Source: an uncultured Lachnoclostridium sp.
GTDB taxonomy: Bacteria; Bacillota; Clostridia; Lachnospirales; Lachnospiraceae
Length of the DNA: 26,304 bases
Assembly (NCBI GenBank): GCA_958425285.1
Contig: CATZVV010000003.1
Span: 1 to 26,304 of the forward strand
Reading direction: 5' to 3'
Part shown: positions 17,057 through 25,606 of the stretch, piece after piece
How the letters are laid out: every line of letters begins with the position of its first letter
Numbering within the stretch: the stretch's first letter is position 1
Made by a program: the position numbers and the translations under genes
Notes under the pieces: generated by a model
Seen by the model: the letters and a program-made list of their open reading frames with translations, nothing else
Databases searched by the model: none
What the model was told of the DNA's origin: nothing

Positions 17057-17629
17057 TTAACTCCTGCGATTATTATATTGATTCATCGCAAAGTCTATTC
17101 CTTCCTCCATAATTGAAACGCAGGCTTCTGCTGCTTCTCCCAGTACATCTCTTACAAATGGCTGCTCTTCTCTTGAAAAACGCCCTAACACATAGTCTGC
17201 CAAATCCCAGCCAGAAGGCTTATTGCCAACACCAATCTTAATCCGCGGAAAAACATCTGTCCCCAGATGAGAAATGATATTTTTTATCCCATTGTGTCCA
17301 CCTGCACTCCCCTTGCGCCGAATACGCAGGCGCCCTACATCTAAGCTAATATCATCATATAAAACAATCAGTTCTTCCTCTGGGTCAATTTTATAATAAT
17401 CCACCAACTCACGTACACACTCCCCACTTAGATTCATATAAGTCTGTGGCTGTGCCAGCAAAACCTTACCGCCATTAATTACACCCTTTCCACAAAGTGC
17501 CTTATGCTTTTTCATATCAAGTGAAAGCCGATACTCGTCACAAAGACGTGTAACTGCATCAAATCCAATGTTATGACGTGTTGCTGTATATTTATTTCCT
17601 GGATTTCCCAGACCTATAATCAGATACAT
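17057..17629 (-). CDS. pth: Peptidyl-tRNA hydrolase
   Basis: 190 residues, typical. It releases peptides from peptidyl-tRNA that drops off the ribosome, recycling tRNA. The active-site residues are visible: N in GLGNPG, the catalytic His in TRHNIGF, N in TYMNLSG and D in YDDISLDVGRLR, then KGSAGGHNGIKNI. GAGGAG sits 4 nt before the ATG. It is the first gene of a pth-mfd-foldase unit, an order familiar from Clostridia and Bacilli. Its promoter at 17739-17767 is divergent from that of the response regulator gene. Confidence 0.96.
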   Translation of the reverse strand: MYLIIGLGNPGNKYTATRHNIGFDAVTRLCDEYRLSLDMKKHKALCGKGVINGGKVLLAQPQTYMNLSGECVRELVDYYKIDPEEELIVLYDDISLDVGRLRIRRKGSAGGHNGIKNIISHLGTDVFPRIKIGVGNKPSGWDLADYVLGRFSREEQPFVRDVLGEAAEACVSIMEEGIDFAMNQYNNRRS

Positions 17630-17738
17630 ACTGCTCCTCTTTTCTGTACGATTTCGATTACCTCATTCGCCGGATTTTAGTATTAAAAACCCCTTTTTTC
17701 ACCCAGCTTCTCCATCTGCAAGTAACTTCTATTAAATT

Positions 17739-17767
17739 ATTATACTGAATCCAATGTTAGAAATCAA
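17739..17767 (-). promoter_or_regulatory. Promoter of the pth-mfd-foldase operon
   Basis: On the minus strand TTGATT (17767-17762) and TATAAT (17744-17739) are separated by exactly 17 bp. The leader to pth is about 100 nt; I see no strong structure in it. Confidence 0.65.
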
Positions 17768-17806
17768 TTCAAAATATTATGTTTCATGGAAGGAAATGTA
17801 TAATTA

Positions 17807-17835
17807 TTGATTATTTGTCGAAAAAATGCTAAAAT
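17807..17835 (+). promoter_or_regulatory. Promoter of the LytTR two-component operon
   Basis: TTGATT (17807-17812) and TAAAAT (17830-17835) are separated by 17 bp, shortly before AGAGGTG and the ATG at 17860. No LytTR-type repeat is evident around it. Confidence 0.6.
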
Positions 17836-17859
17836 TGCTTTTATAAAAGAGGTGAACAC

Positions 17860-18585
17860 ATGCAAAATATTTTAATTCTGGAAGATAACGATATGCAAAG
17901 GCAGGCATTAGCTGCCCTGACCAAAAAAATTGTTCCAGCTGCCCGTATTTTTCAGGCTGCTGATATTTCAAATGCCTATACTGCTGCTCTTAATAACCAT
18001 ATTAATTTATTTTTGTTAGATGTTATTTTAAATACTGACTCGCCAAATGATTCTTCTGGATATTTATTTGCAAAGAAAATACGTAACTTTGACGAGTATA
18101 CATTAACTCCTATTGTGTTTACTACGACTATAAACGGACTTATGCTTCAGGCATTTCGCAGTATACACTGCTACGATTATCTTGTAAAGCCCATTCGTGA
18201 GATTCAATTAAAGGAAATTTTATATGATACGCTAATAAAAGGTTCTCATCAAGAAGTCCGCGACCAAAAAGTCACTCTACGAAGTAAGGGTATCATTTAT
18301 TCCATTCTTTTGCATGACATTTTATACGTAGAAACCAAACTGAGAAAACTCTATATTCACACGATAAAAGAGGCTCTCGAATTTCCATATATGTCCCTTT
18401 CAAGTGTATTAGAATTGCTGGATGACAGCCGCTTTATACAATGTCACCGGGCTATTATTGTAAATAAAGACTATATTGAAACTTTCAATATCGCCAACCG
18501 CACAATTAAACTTCGCGGTATAAATAATACACTTGATATTGGAACTCAATATCAGGCACTGTTGAAAAAGGAGTTTACTGAATGA
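17860..18585 (+). CDS. LytTR-family response regulator (AgrA/ComE type)
   Basis: 241 residues. The receiver domain (1 to about 125) has the acidic pocket E8/D9, the phospho-accepting D54 in LLDVILN and K110 in YLVKPI. The LytTR DNA-binding domain follows (about 140-240): KGIIYSILLHDILYVETKLRKLYIHT … FIQCHRAIIVNKDYIETF. Such regulators bind direct repeats and control peptide signalling, bacteriocins or surface traits. The stop codon overlaps the kinase start (ATGA), so the two are translationally coupled. No AgrB/AgrD-type peptide gene lies within the window, so the input signal and target genes are unknown. Confidence 0.9.
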   Translation: MQNILILEDNDMQRQALAALTKKIVPAARIFQAADISNAYTAALNNHINLFLLDVILNTDSPNDSSGYLFAKKIRNFDEYTLTPIVFTTTINGLMLQAFRSIHCYDYLVKPIREIQLKEILYDTLIKGSHQEVRDQKVTLRSKGIIYSILLHDILYVETKLRKLYIHTIKEALEFPYMSLSSVLELLDDSRFIQCHRAIIVNKDYIETFNIANRTIKLRGINNTLDIGTQYQALLKKEFTE

Positions 18586-19886
18586 TTGCAGATGCATTAA
18601 ATGTTTTTGAAGAATGTATTTTTATTACACTGCTTATATGGGGCTTTGAGGATAAGAAAGGAAAATACCTGCAGCCCTCTCTTATCATCTATACAATATT
18701 TGCAACCATTGTTTTAGAGACTATTTATGTTTTATCACTTCCCGGGGCCCTGCGATATTTGATAAACCTGGTTATTCTTGCTTATATCCTTTTTACCTAT
18801 CGCAGAGGACTAAAAAATGCACTGGTTGTCCTTTTACTCTCAACTGGTTCTGCTTTACTAATTCAGTTAATACTATTACTTCCGTTTGCCTTTTTTAAAA
18901 ATAGTATTTTTTACGAAACCTATAGTGGTCTATTTATCAATGCCTGCTGTATCTTAGTCAGTGCACTCATTGCTCATAAAGGTTACCTTAGCATCATTAC
19001 CAAATGGGTTATGGAAAAACGACTTGATCATGTTTTTATCTCTATTGTTTGGATTGGTTCTTTAATTTATGTGCTTTCCAAATACAACTACTGGGAAAAA
19101 TTAAGCCTTTGGGATGCCGTTGTTTTTCTCTTCTTTATGATTACCCTTATCTTTTTAGTCATCCGGTGGCAAAAGACAATCGGAGAGGTTCAGTCTGCCA
19201 AACACGAACTGGAATTACAGCATCTTTATGGGGACACATTTCAGGAACTAATTGAAGAAATTCGCTCTAAACAACATGATTATATGGATCAGTTAAATAC
19301 AATCTTAAGTATGCATTATCAAATCAAGGATTATTCTACTCTTGTAGAAGAACAGTCCCATTTTGCCAATAATATAACGGAAAATTTTAAATACTATGAA
19401 TTGCTTCAACTTTCCAATCATATACTGAGTGGTTTTTTATACAGTAAGTTTTCATTACTAGAGACCAAAGGCGTTCCTGTCGACTACAAAGTCTTAATTG
19501 AAAATGGAGAATGGGAAATGCACTTATTTGAAGTGACAGAAGTAGTTGGCATTCTTTTAAATAATGCAGCTGAAGCCGCTTTAAAGGTATCTAACCCCCA
19601 AATAAAAGTACATATCACAACTGAGCAAGATGGAAAACAGATTGACATTTCTGTAAAGAATACAACCCCAAATCTTACGCAGCACGAATTACAGGATTGG
19701 GGGCGAAAGGGTTATACTACAAAAGTAGAAGAAAAAGGCTTGCATGGATATGGATTATACAATGTAATGAGGATTACGAAACGCAACGGGGGTAAGTTGG
19801 AAATATTAAAAGACGACTCCATGACTCTGACGTGGATTGAAATCAATGTGACTCTTTTCGGGAACACTAAAACCAAAATACGATAA
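18582..19886 (+). CDS. Sensor histidine kinase with GHKL ATPase (AgrC type)
   Basis: 434 residues. The first half (about 1-205) is hydrophobic, with six or so membrane segments, as in AgrC-like peptide receptors. The cytoplasmic half carries the phospho-accepting H232 in SKQHDYMDQL, the N box LLNNAAEAAL (around 327) and the glycine-rich ATP lid GRKGYTTKVEEKGLHGYGLYNV. It phosphorylates the upstream LytTR regulator, with which it overlaps by 4 bp. The regulator-first order is the reverse of the classic agrBDCA arrangement. The ligand is unknown. A strong inverted-repeat terminator follows. Confidence 0.88.
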   Translation: MIADALNVFEECIFITLLIWGFEDKKGKYLQPSLIIYTIFATIVLETIYVLSLPGALRYLINLVILAYILFTYRRGLKNALVVLLLSTGSALLIQLILLLPFAFFKNSIFYETYSGLFINACCILVSALIAHKGYLSIITKWVMEKRLDHVFISIVWIGSLIYVLSKYNYWEKLSLWDAVVFLFFMITLIFLVIRWQKTIGEVQSAKHELELQHLYGDTFQELIEEIRSKQHDYMDQLNTILSMHYQIKDYSTLVEEQSHFANNITENFKYYELLQLSNHILSGFLYSKFSLLETKGVPVDYKVLIENGEWEMHLFEVTEVVGILLNNAAEAALKVSNPQIKVHITTEQDGKQIDISVKNTTPNLTQHELQDWGRKGYTTKVEEKGLHGYGLYNVMRITKRNGGKLEILKDDSMTLTWIEINVTLFGNTKTKIR

Positions 19887-19897
19887 CACCCTCAAAC

Positions 19898-19964
19898 AAA
19901 AGAAATCCCCCCATCCGTTAGAACATTTCATAAAAAGTTCTAACGGATGAGAGGGATTTCTTTT
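19898..19964. terminator. Bidirectional terminator between the kinase and chemoreceptor genes
   Basis: AAAAGAAATCCC (19898-19909) pairs with GGGATTTCTTTT (19953-19964), and inside it CATCCGTTAGAAC (19912-19924) pairs with GTTCTAACGGATG (19937-19949). The 25 pairs with T-rich ends on both strands fit two convergent genes sharing one terminator. Confidence 0.9.
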
Positions 19965-19983
19965 ACTTATTCTTTACTAATAT

Positions 19984-22035
19984 CTACTCGGAAAACTTAC
20001 TCACAATATCACGAATTGATGCAGCATTTTTCTGGTTTACCTTAACAACATTTGATAAAACCTCAGTCGTAGCAGTTGTCCGTTCAATCTTTTCAATAAT
20101 ATCGTCTACACCAATTGCATTTTCACCCGAAGCACATTGAACAGTATCCACCTGAGCCTTAATATTGGACACAGCATCAACAAATACATTGGAGACCTGC
20201 TTAATTTCTTCAATAATACTTCTTATCGATTCGATTGAATTATTATATTCATTCGCAACATCAATAAATTCCTTGAACTGCTTTGAAACATCTTGCTCCA
20301 TAAAGTTGATAATATCATTAAAGCAACCCTGTACATGCTCAATATTGGTATTTGTTTCACTGCAAATTGATTGAATCTGAGTTGCAGTTACCGATGAACT
20401 GCTTGCCAGGTTACCAATCTCACTCGCAACAACAGCGAACCCTTTTCCGGCCTCTCCTGCCCTTGCAGCTTCAATGGAAGCATTTAATGACAACAAATTT
20501 GTCTGACTTGTAATATCGAGAATCTGGGTAACCATATCATTAATTCGAGTAAGTGATTGTAAATTAATCATTGCCTCTTCAATATTCTTTTGGTTTTCCT
20601 TCATTCTAAAACCAGTATTCTCCAAAGAATTATTTGCCATTGTCTTCATATGCTGCACTGTTTCAATCAGATTTTCACTTTTTTCACTACCTACTTGAAC
20701 TTTTTCTTCTACTTGGAAAACCATATCTGCAATTCTTCCGATTTCTCTGCCGACCCGGTTAATAGCCTCATTTGTAGTATCCGTACTTGCTGCCAATTCC
20801 TCCGTTGTCGCTGAATTATCCTCTACACATTCTAAAAGGATTTGAGAAGATTCTGTCATCTTGCCAGCAGAGTCCGTCAACGAATCTGAACACTGATTCA
20901 ATGTTAAAACAATATCCCGGAATGTAACATATAAGGAATCCATGGCAGTAGCAATATGACCGATTTCACTTTTCCTGTTAATATATTTACCCAACTTGTT
21001 AGAAGGACTTAAGTCCAGATTTTTCAGACGAATAATTGAATTTTCCACAATCTTTAATGGTCTTGTACTAACTCGAATTAAAACCCATGACAGCACTGCA
21101 ATAAGCACAAACGAGCCAATACAAACAATACCCAGCACCTTCTTATTCGCATTGGCCTTTGCATAAATTTCGCTCTGGCTGTCACTCAAAACAACGGCCC
21201 ATCCACGCTCCGGCATATATCGATAAGCAGCAATTGAATTTACCTTATTGGCATTCACATATTCCATATTTGCATATGTCTTCTCTGTATCTTTATGTAC
21301 GGCATCAATAACAGAAAGCAACATACTATCTTCAATCTCTTTTGCCATCAAGGCTTCATCTTCATTAAAAATATAAATTCCGGTTTCTGTATTAATCATT
21401 GAATACTTGGCATTTTCCAAGCCTTCTACGCTCAAGGAATCCAACAAGGTTTTTAACCCTTGGGCAAATGGTCCTCCACCAACGTATCCCAATATCGTTT
21501 TTCCATCTGAGTCAAATACCGGGCAATACATAGAGAGTGTCAGCTTTTCAGAGGCCGGGGAAACAATAATACCCGTATTATAGAGACCATTTTCTTTTGT
21601 CATTGCATCCTGCAAAGCCTTTAAACCCTCACCCTCTCTTGTTGTAATGCCAACAACTTTAGGATTTGAATGAGCAATAACATGTGTATTCCATTCGCCA
21701 GTATAAAGACCTTCCCACTGGTCAAGCCCTTCATAATATTGTACAGTATACTCTTGTGCTACTTTCTGCAATTGCTTGTCATTCGGATTTTTCAGCAATT
21801 CTTTAATTGCCGGAGCTTTACTGTAAGCTATCAATAAATCCTCTGCATTTGCAACATACTCTTCAATCACTTTTGTTTTTGCTTCAAGTGATGTTTTCAT
21901 ATTATCCATCGCTGTATCTTTCATTGCTGTCGTCATATTTCGATTGGCAATCAAAAATAAAAGCGCAATACAGACAGCTACGACAATAGAAATAGCTGCA
22001 GTAATAATGGTACTAAGTTTTCGGTTTTTTAACAT
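19984..22035 (-). CDS. Methyl-accepting chemotaxis protein (dCache type)
   Basis: 683 residues. Membrane segment 1 (about 9-29), an extracellular region of about 265 residues with dCache-like features (STINTETG…; YMPERGWAVVLSDS just before the membrane), membrane segment 2 (about 298-325), a HAMP linker starting STRPLKIVENSI, and a long helical signalling domain. The kinase-contact hairpin is NLLSLNASIEAARAGEAGKGFAVVASEIGNLA (around 505-540). It should sense a small molecule outside the cell and control CheA. No C-terminal CheR-docking pentapeptide is seen. The frame extends to an ATG at 22074, but GAGGAG lies 8 nt before the ATG at 22035, where the basic N-terminus and membrane segment begin. 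No other chemotaxis gene is nearby. Confidence 0.92.
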   Translation of the reverse strand: MLKNRKLSTIITAAISIVVAVCIALLFLIANRNMTTAMKDTAMDNMKTSLEAKTKVIEEYVANAEDLLIAYSKAPAIKELLKNPNDKQLQKVAQEYTVQYYEGLDQWEGLYTGEWNTHVIAHSNPKVVGITTREGEGLKALQDAMTKENGLYNTGIIVSPASEKLTLSMYCPVFDSDGKTILGYVGGGPFAQGLKTLLDSLSVEGLENAKYSMINTETGIYIFNEDEALMAKEIEDSMLLSVIDAVHKDTEKTYANMEYVNANKVNSIAAYRYMPERGWAVVLSDSQSEIYAKANANKKVLGIVCIGSFVLIAVLSWVLIRVSTRPLKIVENSIIRLKNLDLSPSNKLGKYINRKSEIGHIATAMDSLYVTFRDIVLTLNQCSDSLTDSAGKMTESSQILLECVEDNSATTEELAASTDTTNEAINRVGREIGRIADMVFQVEEKVQVGSEKSENLIETVQHMKTMANNSLENTGFRMKENQKNIEEAMINLQSLTRINDMVTQILDITSQTNLLSLNASIEAARAGEAGKGFAVVASEIGNLASSSSVTATQIQSICSETNTNIEHVQGCFNDIINFMEQDVSKQFKEFIDVANEYNNSIESIRSIIEEIKQVSNVFVDAVSNIKAQVDTVQCASGENAIGVDDIIEKIERTTATTEVLSNVVKVNQKNAASIRDIVSKFSE

Positions 22036-22550
22036 AATCCATTCTCCTCTCCATGCCGAATTCTTGAAATCCAAGAATTATAACACTTTTGTATTATAGA
22101 CTAACTATTTTAGTTTATCCCATTGTAAACAATTTGTAAAGTATAATTGAATAAATAAGGTATTAAACGGAATAAATTTTGTCTATTTTGCTCCAAAACA
22201 CCTTTTTATAATCTGAAAACATATAAAAATCCTAAATTCAAATAATATTGATATTTTTAAACATAAAATCAGTATTTTCAATCATATGGGGTGACATTTT
22301 TCGACAAAAACAGTTATACTTTTCGTATAGCAAGGGAGTAGCAGTGTTAAAATAAAAATAAAACGGAGCAAATCTTGAGGTCCTCTGGGAATATAGATTT
22401 ACTCCGTTTTCCTTTATAAAACTTTTCGCATTCGGAAAAGAGTATATCTCAATTACTTTTTCTCTACGCCCTTTGCTTATTTTTTTTAGAACCAAAGTCA
22501 TGTACACAGTAAAATAAACAATTTCCAACCAATGCCCATGACTCTTTCCC
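22036..22550. other. 515-bp gene-free region between the chemoreceptor gene and spoVG
   Basis: No supported gene. It holds a perfect 8-bp hairpin AATTCTTG/CAAGAATT (22059-22079) at the start of the chemoreceptor mRNA; a TATAAT on the minus strand (22098-22093) without a good -35; a small inverted repeat TATAC/GTATA (22315-22329); and two terminator-like hairpins after spoVG. The long minus frame across 22238-22729 is an overlap artefact of spoVG. Confidence 0.5.
22360..22410. terminator. Terminator downstream of spoVG
   Basis: AAAACGGAG-C-AAATCT (22360-22375) pairs with AGATTT-A-CTCCGTTTT (22395-22410), 15 bp with one mismatch; the loop contains GAGG/CCTC. On the minus strand it is followed by TTTTATTTTTATTTT, good for spoVG. 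A weaker hairpin CTTTTC/GAAAAG with TTTT (22422-22440) comes first on the same strand. Confidence 0.7.
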
Positions 22551-22838
22551 CTATGCGATAACGGTTTCTTCTCCCGGCTGCTCTCGCAGCACTTCTTCAT
22601 ATTTCGCAAGAATTGCTGCCTGAAGTTCCTCCCGCATCTCCATGTTGATTGGATGTGCAATATCGCGGTATTCTCCATCCGGAGTCTTTTTACTCGGCAT
22701 GGCAATAAATAAACCCTTCTCTCCTTCAATCACCTTAATATCATGCACGACAAATGCCTGATCAAAAGTAATGGAAACCACTGCTTTCATCTTTGACTCC
22801 TTGTTTACTACCCGAATGCGAATATCTGTTATTTGCAT
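22551..22838 (-). CDS. spoVG: Septation/RNA-binding regulator SpoVG
   Basis: 95 residues, the normal size. It begins MQITDIRIRVV and contains FVVHDIKVIEG, FIAMPSKKTPDGEYRDIAHPI and a Glu-rich C-terminal helix, all hallmarks of SpoVG. Family knowledge: SpoVG binds RNA and DNA and affects septation, sporulation timing, capsule and virulence genes in Gram-positives. A GGGGGA precedes the ATG. It follows glgD by 30 bp and is probably the last gene of a glgC-glgD-spoVG transcript. In Bacilli it usually neighbours purR and glmU, so this placement beside glycogen genes is notable. Confidence 0.95.
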   Translation of the reverse strand: MQITDIRIRVVNKESKMKAVVSITFDQAFVVHDIKVIEGEKGLFIAMPSKKTPDGEYRDIAHPINMEMREELQAAILAKYEEVLREQPGEETVIA

Positions 22839-22868
22839 TCTCTTTCCCCCTTTTCGTATTCTTAATAT

Positions 22869-23990
22869 TTATAATACGTAGCGTTCATTCTTCTCAATTA
22901 CAACCTTTATCTCATCTGGTTTTCCGACAAAACTTGAGTTTGCACGAATCGTATCACGGCTTTCCACAATACAATTTTCAATATAAGTATTATCGCCTAT
23001 ATACACATCGTTGAGAATAATCGAATTGCGAATGGTACAATTGTTCCCTACGTATACCTCTTTAAATAAAATAGAGTTCGTAACCTCTCCATTTAAGATA
23101 CAGCCGCTAGATACAAGACTATTTGTCACCTTTGATCCAGAATTATACTTTGCTGGCGGAAGATCTTCAACTTTGGAAGAAATCTTTGGATAACCCCCAA
23201 AAAAATATTCCCTTATATCCCGGGACAAAAAGTCCATATTTGTCTTATAATAAGACTCCATTGTTGTAATATTACTCCAGTATTCTTTCATCGGATATGC
23301 ATATATCTTTTTAAATCCCTTATAACGAATTAAAATATCTTTTACCAAATCGAATCCACCCTCTTCTCCGGCCTTTTGAATCATTTCAATCAGCTGTCGA
23401 CGGCGAATTACATAAATACCGGTAGAAACTGTAGTCTTTGTAGTTACAATCGGCTTCTCTTCAAATTCGGTCACCCGTCCCGTATCATCTACTGCTACCA
23501 CACCAAAACGGCTTGGGTCATCCTGATGCCCAATATCTTTTGTCACAATTGTAATATCTGCATTTTTTTGTACATGGTACTCCAAAACCTTGTTAAAATC
23601 CATCTTATATACACAGTCTCCGGAAGCAATAACAACATATGGTTCATGACTGCTTTTCAAAAAGTCAATATTCTGTGCAATCGCATCCGCCGTTCCACGA
23701 TACCAGTAATTATTGTCCTGTGTCTGGGTTGGAGTAAATACAAATAAACCTCCCTGTTTCCGTCCAAAATCCCACCACTTCGAAGAATTTAAGTGTTGTG
23801 TCAGGGATTTTGAATTATATTGTGTAAATACGGCCACCTTACTGATATGAGAATTCGACATACTGCTCAATGCAAAATCAATACTGCGGTACCCACCCGC
23901 AATCGGTAACGCAGAAGTTGCACGACGCGTCGTTAATTCTTTCATCCGGGTACTACTGCCGCCTGCTAAAATTATTCCGATTGCTCTCAT
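22869..23990 (-). CDS. glgD: GlgD, non-catalytic partner of glucose-1-phosphate adenylyltransferase
   Basis: 373 residues; nucleotidyltransferase fold followed by left-handed beta-helix repeats (NCTIRNSIILNDVYIGDNTYIENC). It resembles GlgC but has altered key positions. The N-terminal GGSSTRMKELTTRRATSALPIAGGYRSIDFALSS replaces the KPAVxFGGKYRIIDFPLSN of GlgC, and SGDCVYKMDF replaces GGDHIYKMDY. EFEEKP is kept. Family knowledge: in Firmicutes GlgD combines with GlgC to raise activity of the complex that makes ADP-glucose for glycogen. The ATG overlaps the glgC stop by 4 bp, so the two subunits are translationally coupled, as expected for partners. Confidence 0.94.
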   Translation of the reverse strand: MRAIGIILAGGSSTRMKELTTRRATSALPIAGGYRSIDFALSSMSNSHISKVAVFTQYNSKSLTQHLNSSKWWDFGRKQGGLFVFTPTQTQDNNYWYRGTADAIAQNIDFLKSSHEPYVVIASGDCVYKMDFNKVLEYHVQKNADITIVTKDIGHQDDPSRFGVVAVDDTGRVTEFEEKPIVTTKTTVSTGIYVIRRRQLIEMIQKAGEEGGFDLVKDILIRYKGFKKIYAYPMKEYWSNITTMESYYKTNMDFLSRDIREYFFGGYPKISSKVEDLPPAKYNSGSKVTNSLVSSGCILNGEVTNSILFKEVYVGNNCTIRNSIILNDVYIGDNTYIENCIVESRDTIRANSSFVGKPDEIKVVIEKNERYVL

Positions 23991-25264
23991 CTGTCATCAC
24001 CTGCCTTTATCAAAGTTCCGCCACCTGCCAGCTTATTGTTGTCATAATCCTCCATCGTGGTTATACCCGATATAGCAGTATTTTTTCCTATTCTTACTCC
24101 ATCAGGAATTACCGTATTATCACCGATTGTTACCAGTTCGAAAGCATACACATCCGGTTTTAACTGATTCACCGTACCCTCTTCACCTACTCCGAGCATA
24201 CAATCATCTCCAATCCGGCTATTTTCTGCAACAATTGTTTTCTCAAGCACTGTATTTTTTCCAATATACGTAGAATTCATAATGATGGAATCTCTTACTA
24301 CGGCACCTTCTTCAATCACTACATCAGAACCAATTACCGAGTTATGCACTTCTCCATAGACTTCACATCCATCTCCCATAATTGCCCGGTCAATGCATGC
24401 CGTCCCAGCAATGTACTGTGGTCTGATCCAATCATTCCTTGTGTATATTTTCCAAAATTCCTCATACAGATTAAACACCGGTACCAAGTCAATCAACTCC
24501 ATATTGGATTCCCAATAAGATCCAAGCGTTCCTACATCTTTCCAATAGCCGTTATACTCATACGCAAAAATTCGGTCCCCTCTCCCGTGACAATAAGGAA
24601 TAATATGCTTTCCAAAGTCACAACCTTTTTGCTCCTTCAAAGCAATCAAAGCTTCGCGTAAAACATTCCATGAAAAAATATAGATACCCATAGAAGCCAA
24701 ATTACTCCTTGGATGCTCCGGCTTTTCCTCAAACTCAGTAATTTTGTAATTTTCATCCGTTATGCAGATTCCAAATCTGCTTGCCTCCTCCATCGGAACC
24801 GAAATCGTAGCCACTGTTACATCTGCCTTATTCGCTTTATGGAAATCCAGCATAACCTGATAGTCCATTTTGTAAATATGGTCGCCGCCCAAAATCAGCA
24901 CATAATCCGGATTGTAATATTCCATATAGTTCAGATTCTGATAAATTGCATTCGCTGTTCCTGTATACCACTCACTGCTGTTACTCTTTTCATAGGGTGG
25001 TAAAACAGATACTCCTCCTTCGTTGCGATCCAAATCCCACGGAATACCAATCCCAATATGCGTATTCAGCTTCAATGGCTGATACTGAGTGAGAACCCCC
25101 ACGGTATCCACTCCGGAATTAATACAGTTGCTCAATGGGAAATCAATAATTCGATATTTCCCCCCAAATGCAACAGCAGGTTTTGCTACATTCGCCGTCA
25201 AGACACCAAGTCTTGAGCCTTGCCCCCCAGCAAGTAACATGGCTATCATCTCTTTTTTTATCAT
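23987..25264 (-). CDS. glgC: Glucose-1-phosphate adenylyltransferase (ADP-glucose pyrophosphorylase), catalytic subunit
   Basis: 425 residues. It makes ADP-glucose and pyrophosphate from ATP and glucose-1-phosphate, the committed step of glycogen synthesis. Seen: AMLLAGGQGSRLGVLT, KPAVAFGGKYRIIDFPLSN, WYTGTANAIYQN, catalytic Asp in GGDHIYKMDY, glucose-1-phosphate Lys in EFEEKP, and the beta-helix C-terminus. The frame remains open to an ATG at 25429, but those 55 residues are not family-like and include the promoter. GAGGTG sits 5 nt before the ATG at 25264, so I start there. First gene of glgC-glgD-spoVG. Confidence 0.96.
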   Translation of the reverse strand: MIKKEMIAMLLAGGQGSRLGVLTANVAKPAVAFGGKYRIIDFPLSNCINSGVDTVGVLTQYQPLKLNTHIGIGIPWDLDRNEGGVSVLPPYEKSNSSEWYTGTANAIYQNLNYMEYYNPDYVLILGGDHIYKMDYQVMLDFHKANKADVTVATISVPMEEASRFGICITDENYKITEFEEKPEHPRSNLASMGIYIFSWNVLREALIALKEQKGCDFGKHIIPYCHGRGDRIFAYEYNGYWKDVGTLGSYWESNMELIDLVPVFNLYEEFWKIYTRNDWIRPQYIAGTACIDRAIMGDGCEVYGEVHNSVIGSDVVIEEGAVVRDSIIMNSTYIGKNTVLEKTIVAENSRIGDDCMLGVGEEGTVNQLKPDVYAFELVTIGDNTVIPDGVRIGKNTAISGITTMEDYDNNKLAGGGTLIKAGDDR

Positions 25265-25327
25265 GTTATCACCTCTGTTGTATTTATTCGTACGGCAAAA
25301 TACATCACCGACGTTTGCATTAAATAA

Positions 25328-25356
25328 ATTATAGCACATTTCATTATAAAAGTGAA
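25328..25356 (-). promoter_or_regulatory. Promoter of the glgC-glgD-spoVG operon
   Basis: On the minus strand TTCACT (25356-25351) and TATAAT (25333-25328) are separated by 17 bp, with TGC just before the -10 as an extended element. The 342-bp gap 25265-25606 also contains the murC promoter; between them (25357-25524) I see only AT-rich sequence. Confidence 0.65.
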
Positions 25357-25524
25357 TAATTTTTACCAAAAATATTACATTTTTTCGCCCATTTTCGTTA
25401 TTTTGCACAATTCTTCCTGAATTAACCATATGATTTACTATATATTTCCATTTGCTTAAAAGTTAAATGCGGATAATTAATTTGTCACATGTCTCCTAAT
25501 GATAAAATAGGAAGGCGATTTTTC

Positions 25525-25553
25525 TTGTCAATAAAAAAGAAAAAGACTATAAT
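25525..25553 (+). promoter_or_regulatory. Promoter of murC
   Basis: TTGTCA (25525-25530) and a perfect TATAAT (25548-25553) are separated by 17 bp, about 50 bp before the murC start. Confidence 0.7.
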
Positions 25554-25606
25554 AATGATAACCTTTAACAGGTATAACATTAAGATTGGGAAAGGACGTT
25601 ATTTTT

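Noticed and set aside
22334..22342. GGGAGTAGC, resembling the 5' core of the yybP-ykoY manganese riboswitch
   Set aside because: The terminator hairpin starts 18 nt later, so there is no room for the rest of the aptamer, and no metal transporter follows. Probably chance.
22238..22729. 163-codon minus-strand reading frame
   Set aside because: It overlaps spoVG in another frame, crosses both terminators and resembles no family.
25282..25329. Hairpin in the glgC leader (ATTTATT/AATAAAT plus an inner CGT-CGG stem)
   Set aside because: The outer arm overlaps the -10 element, so it would not be in the RNA; the inner 6-bp stem alone is weak.
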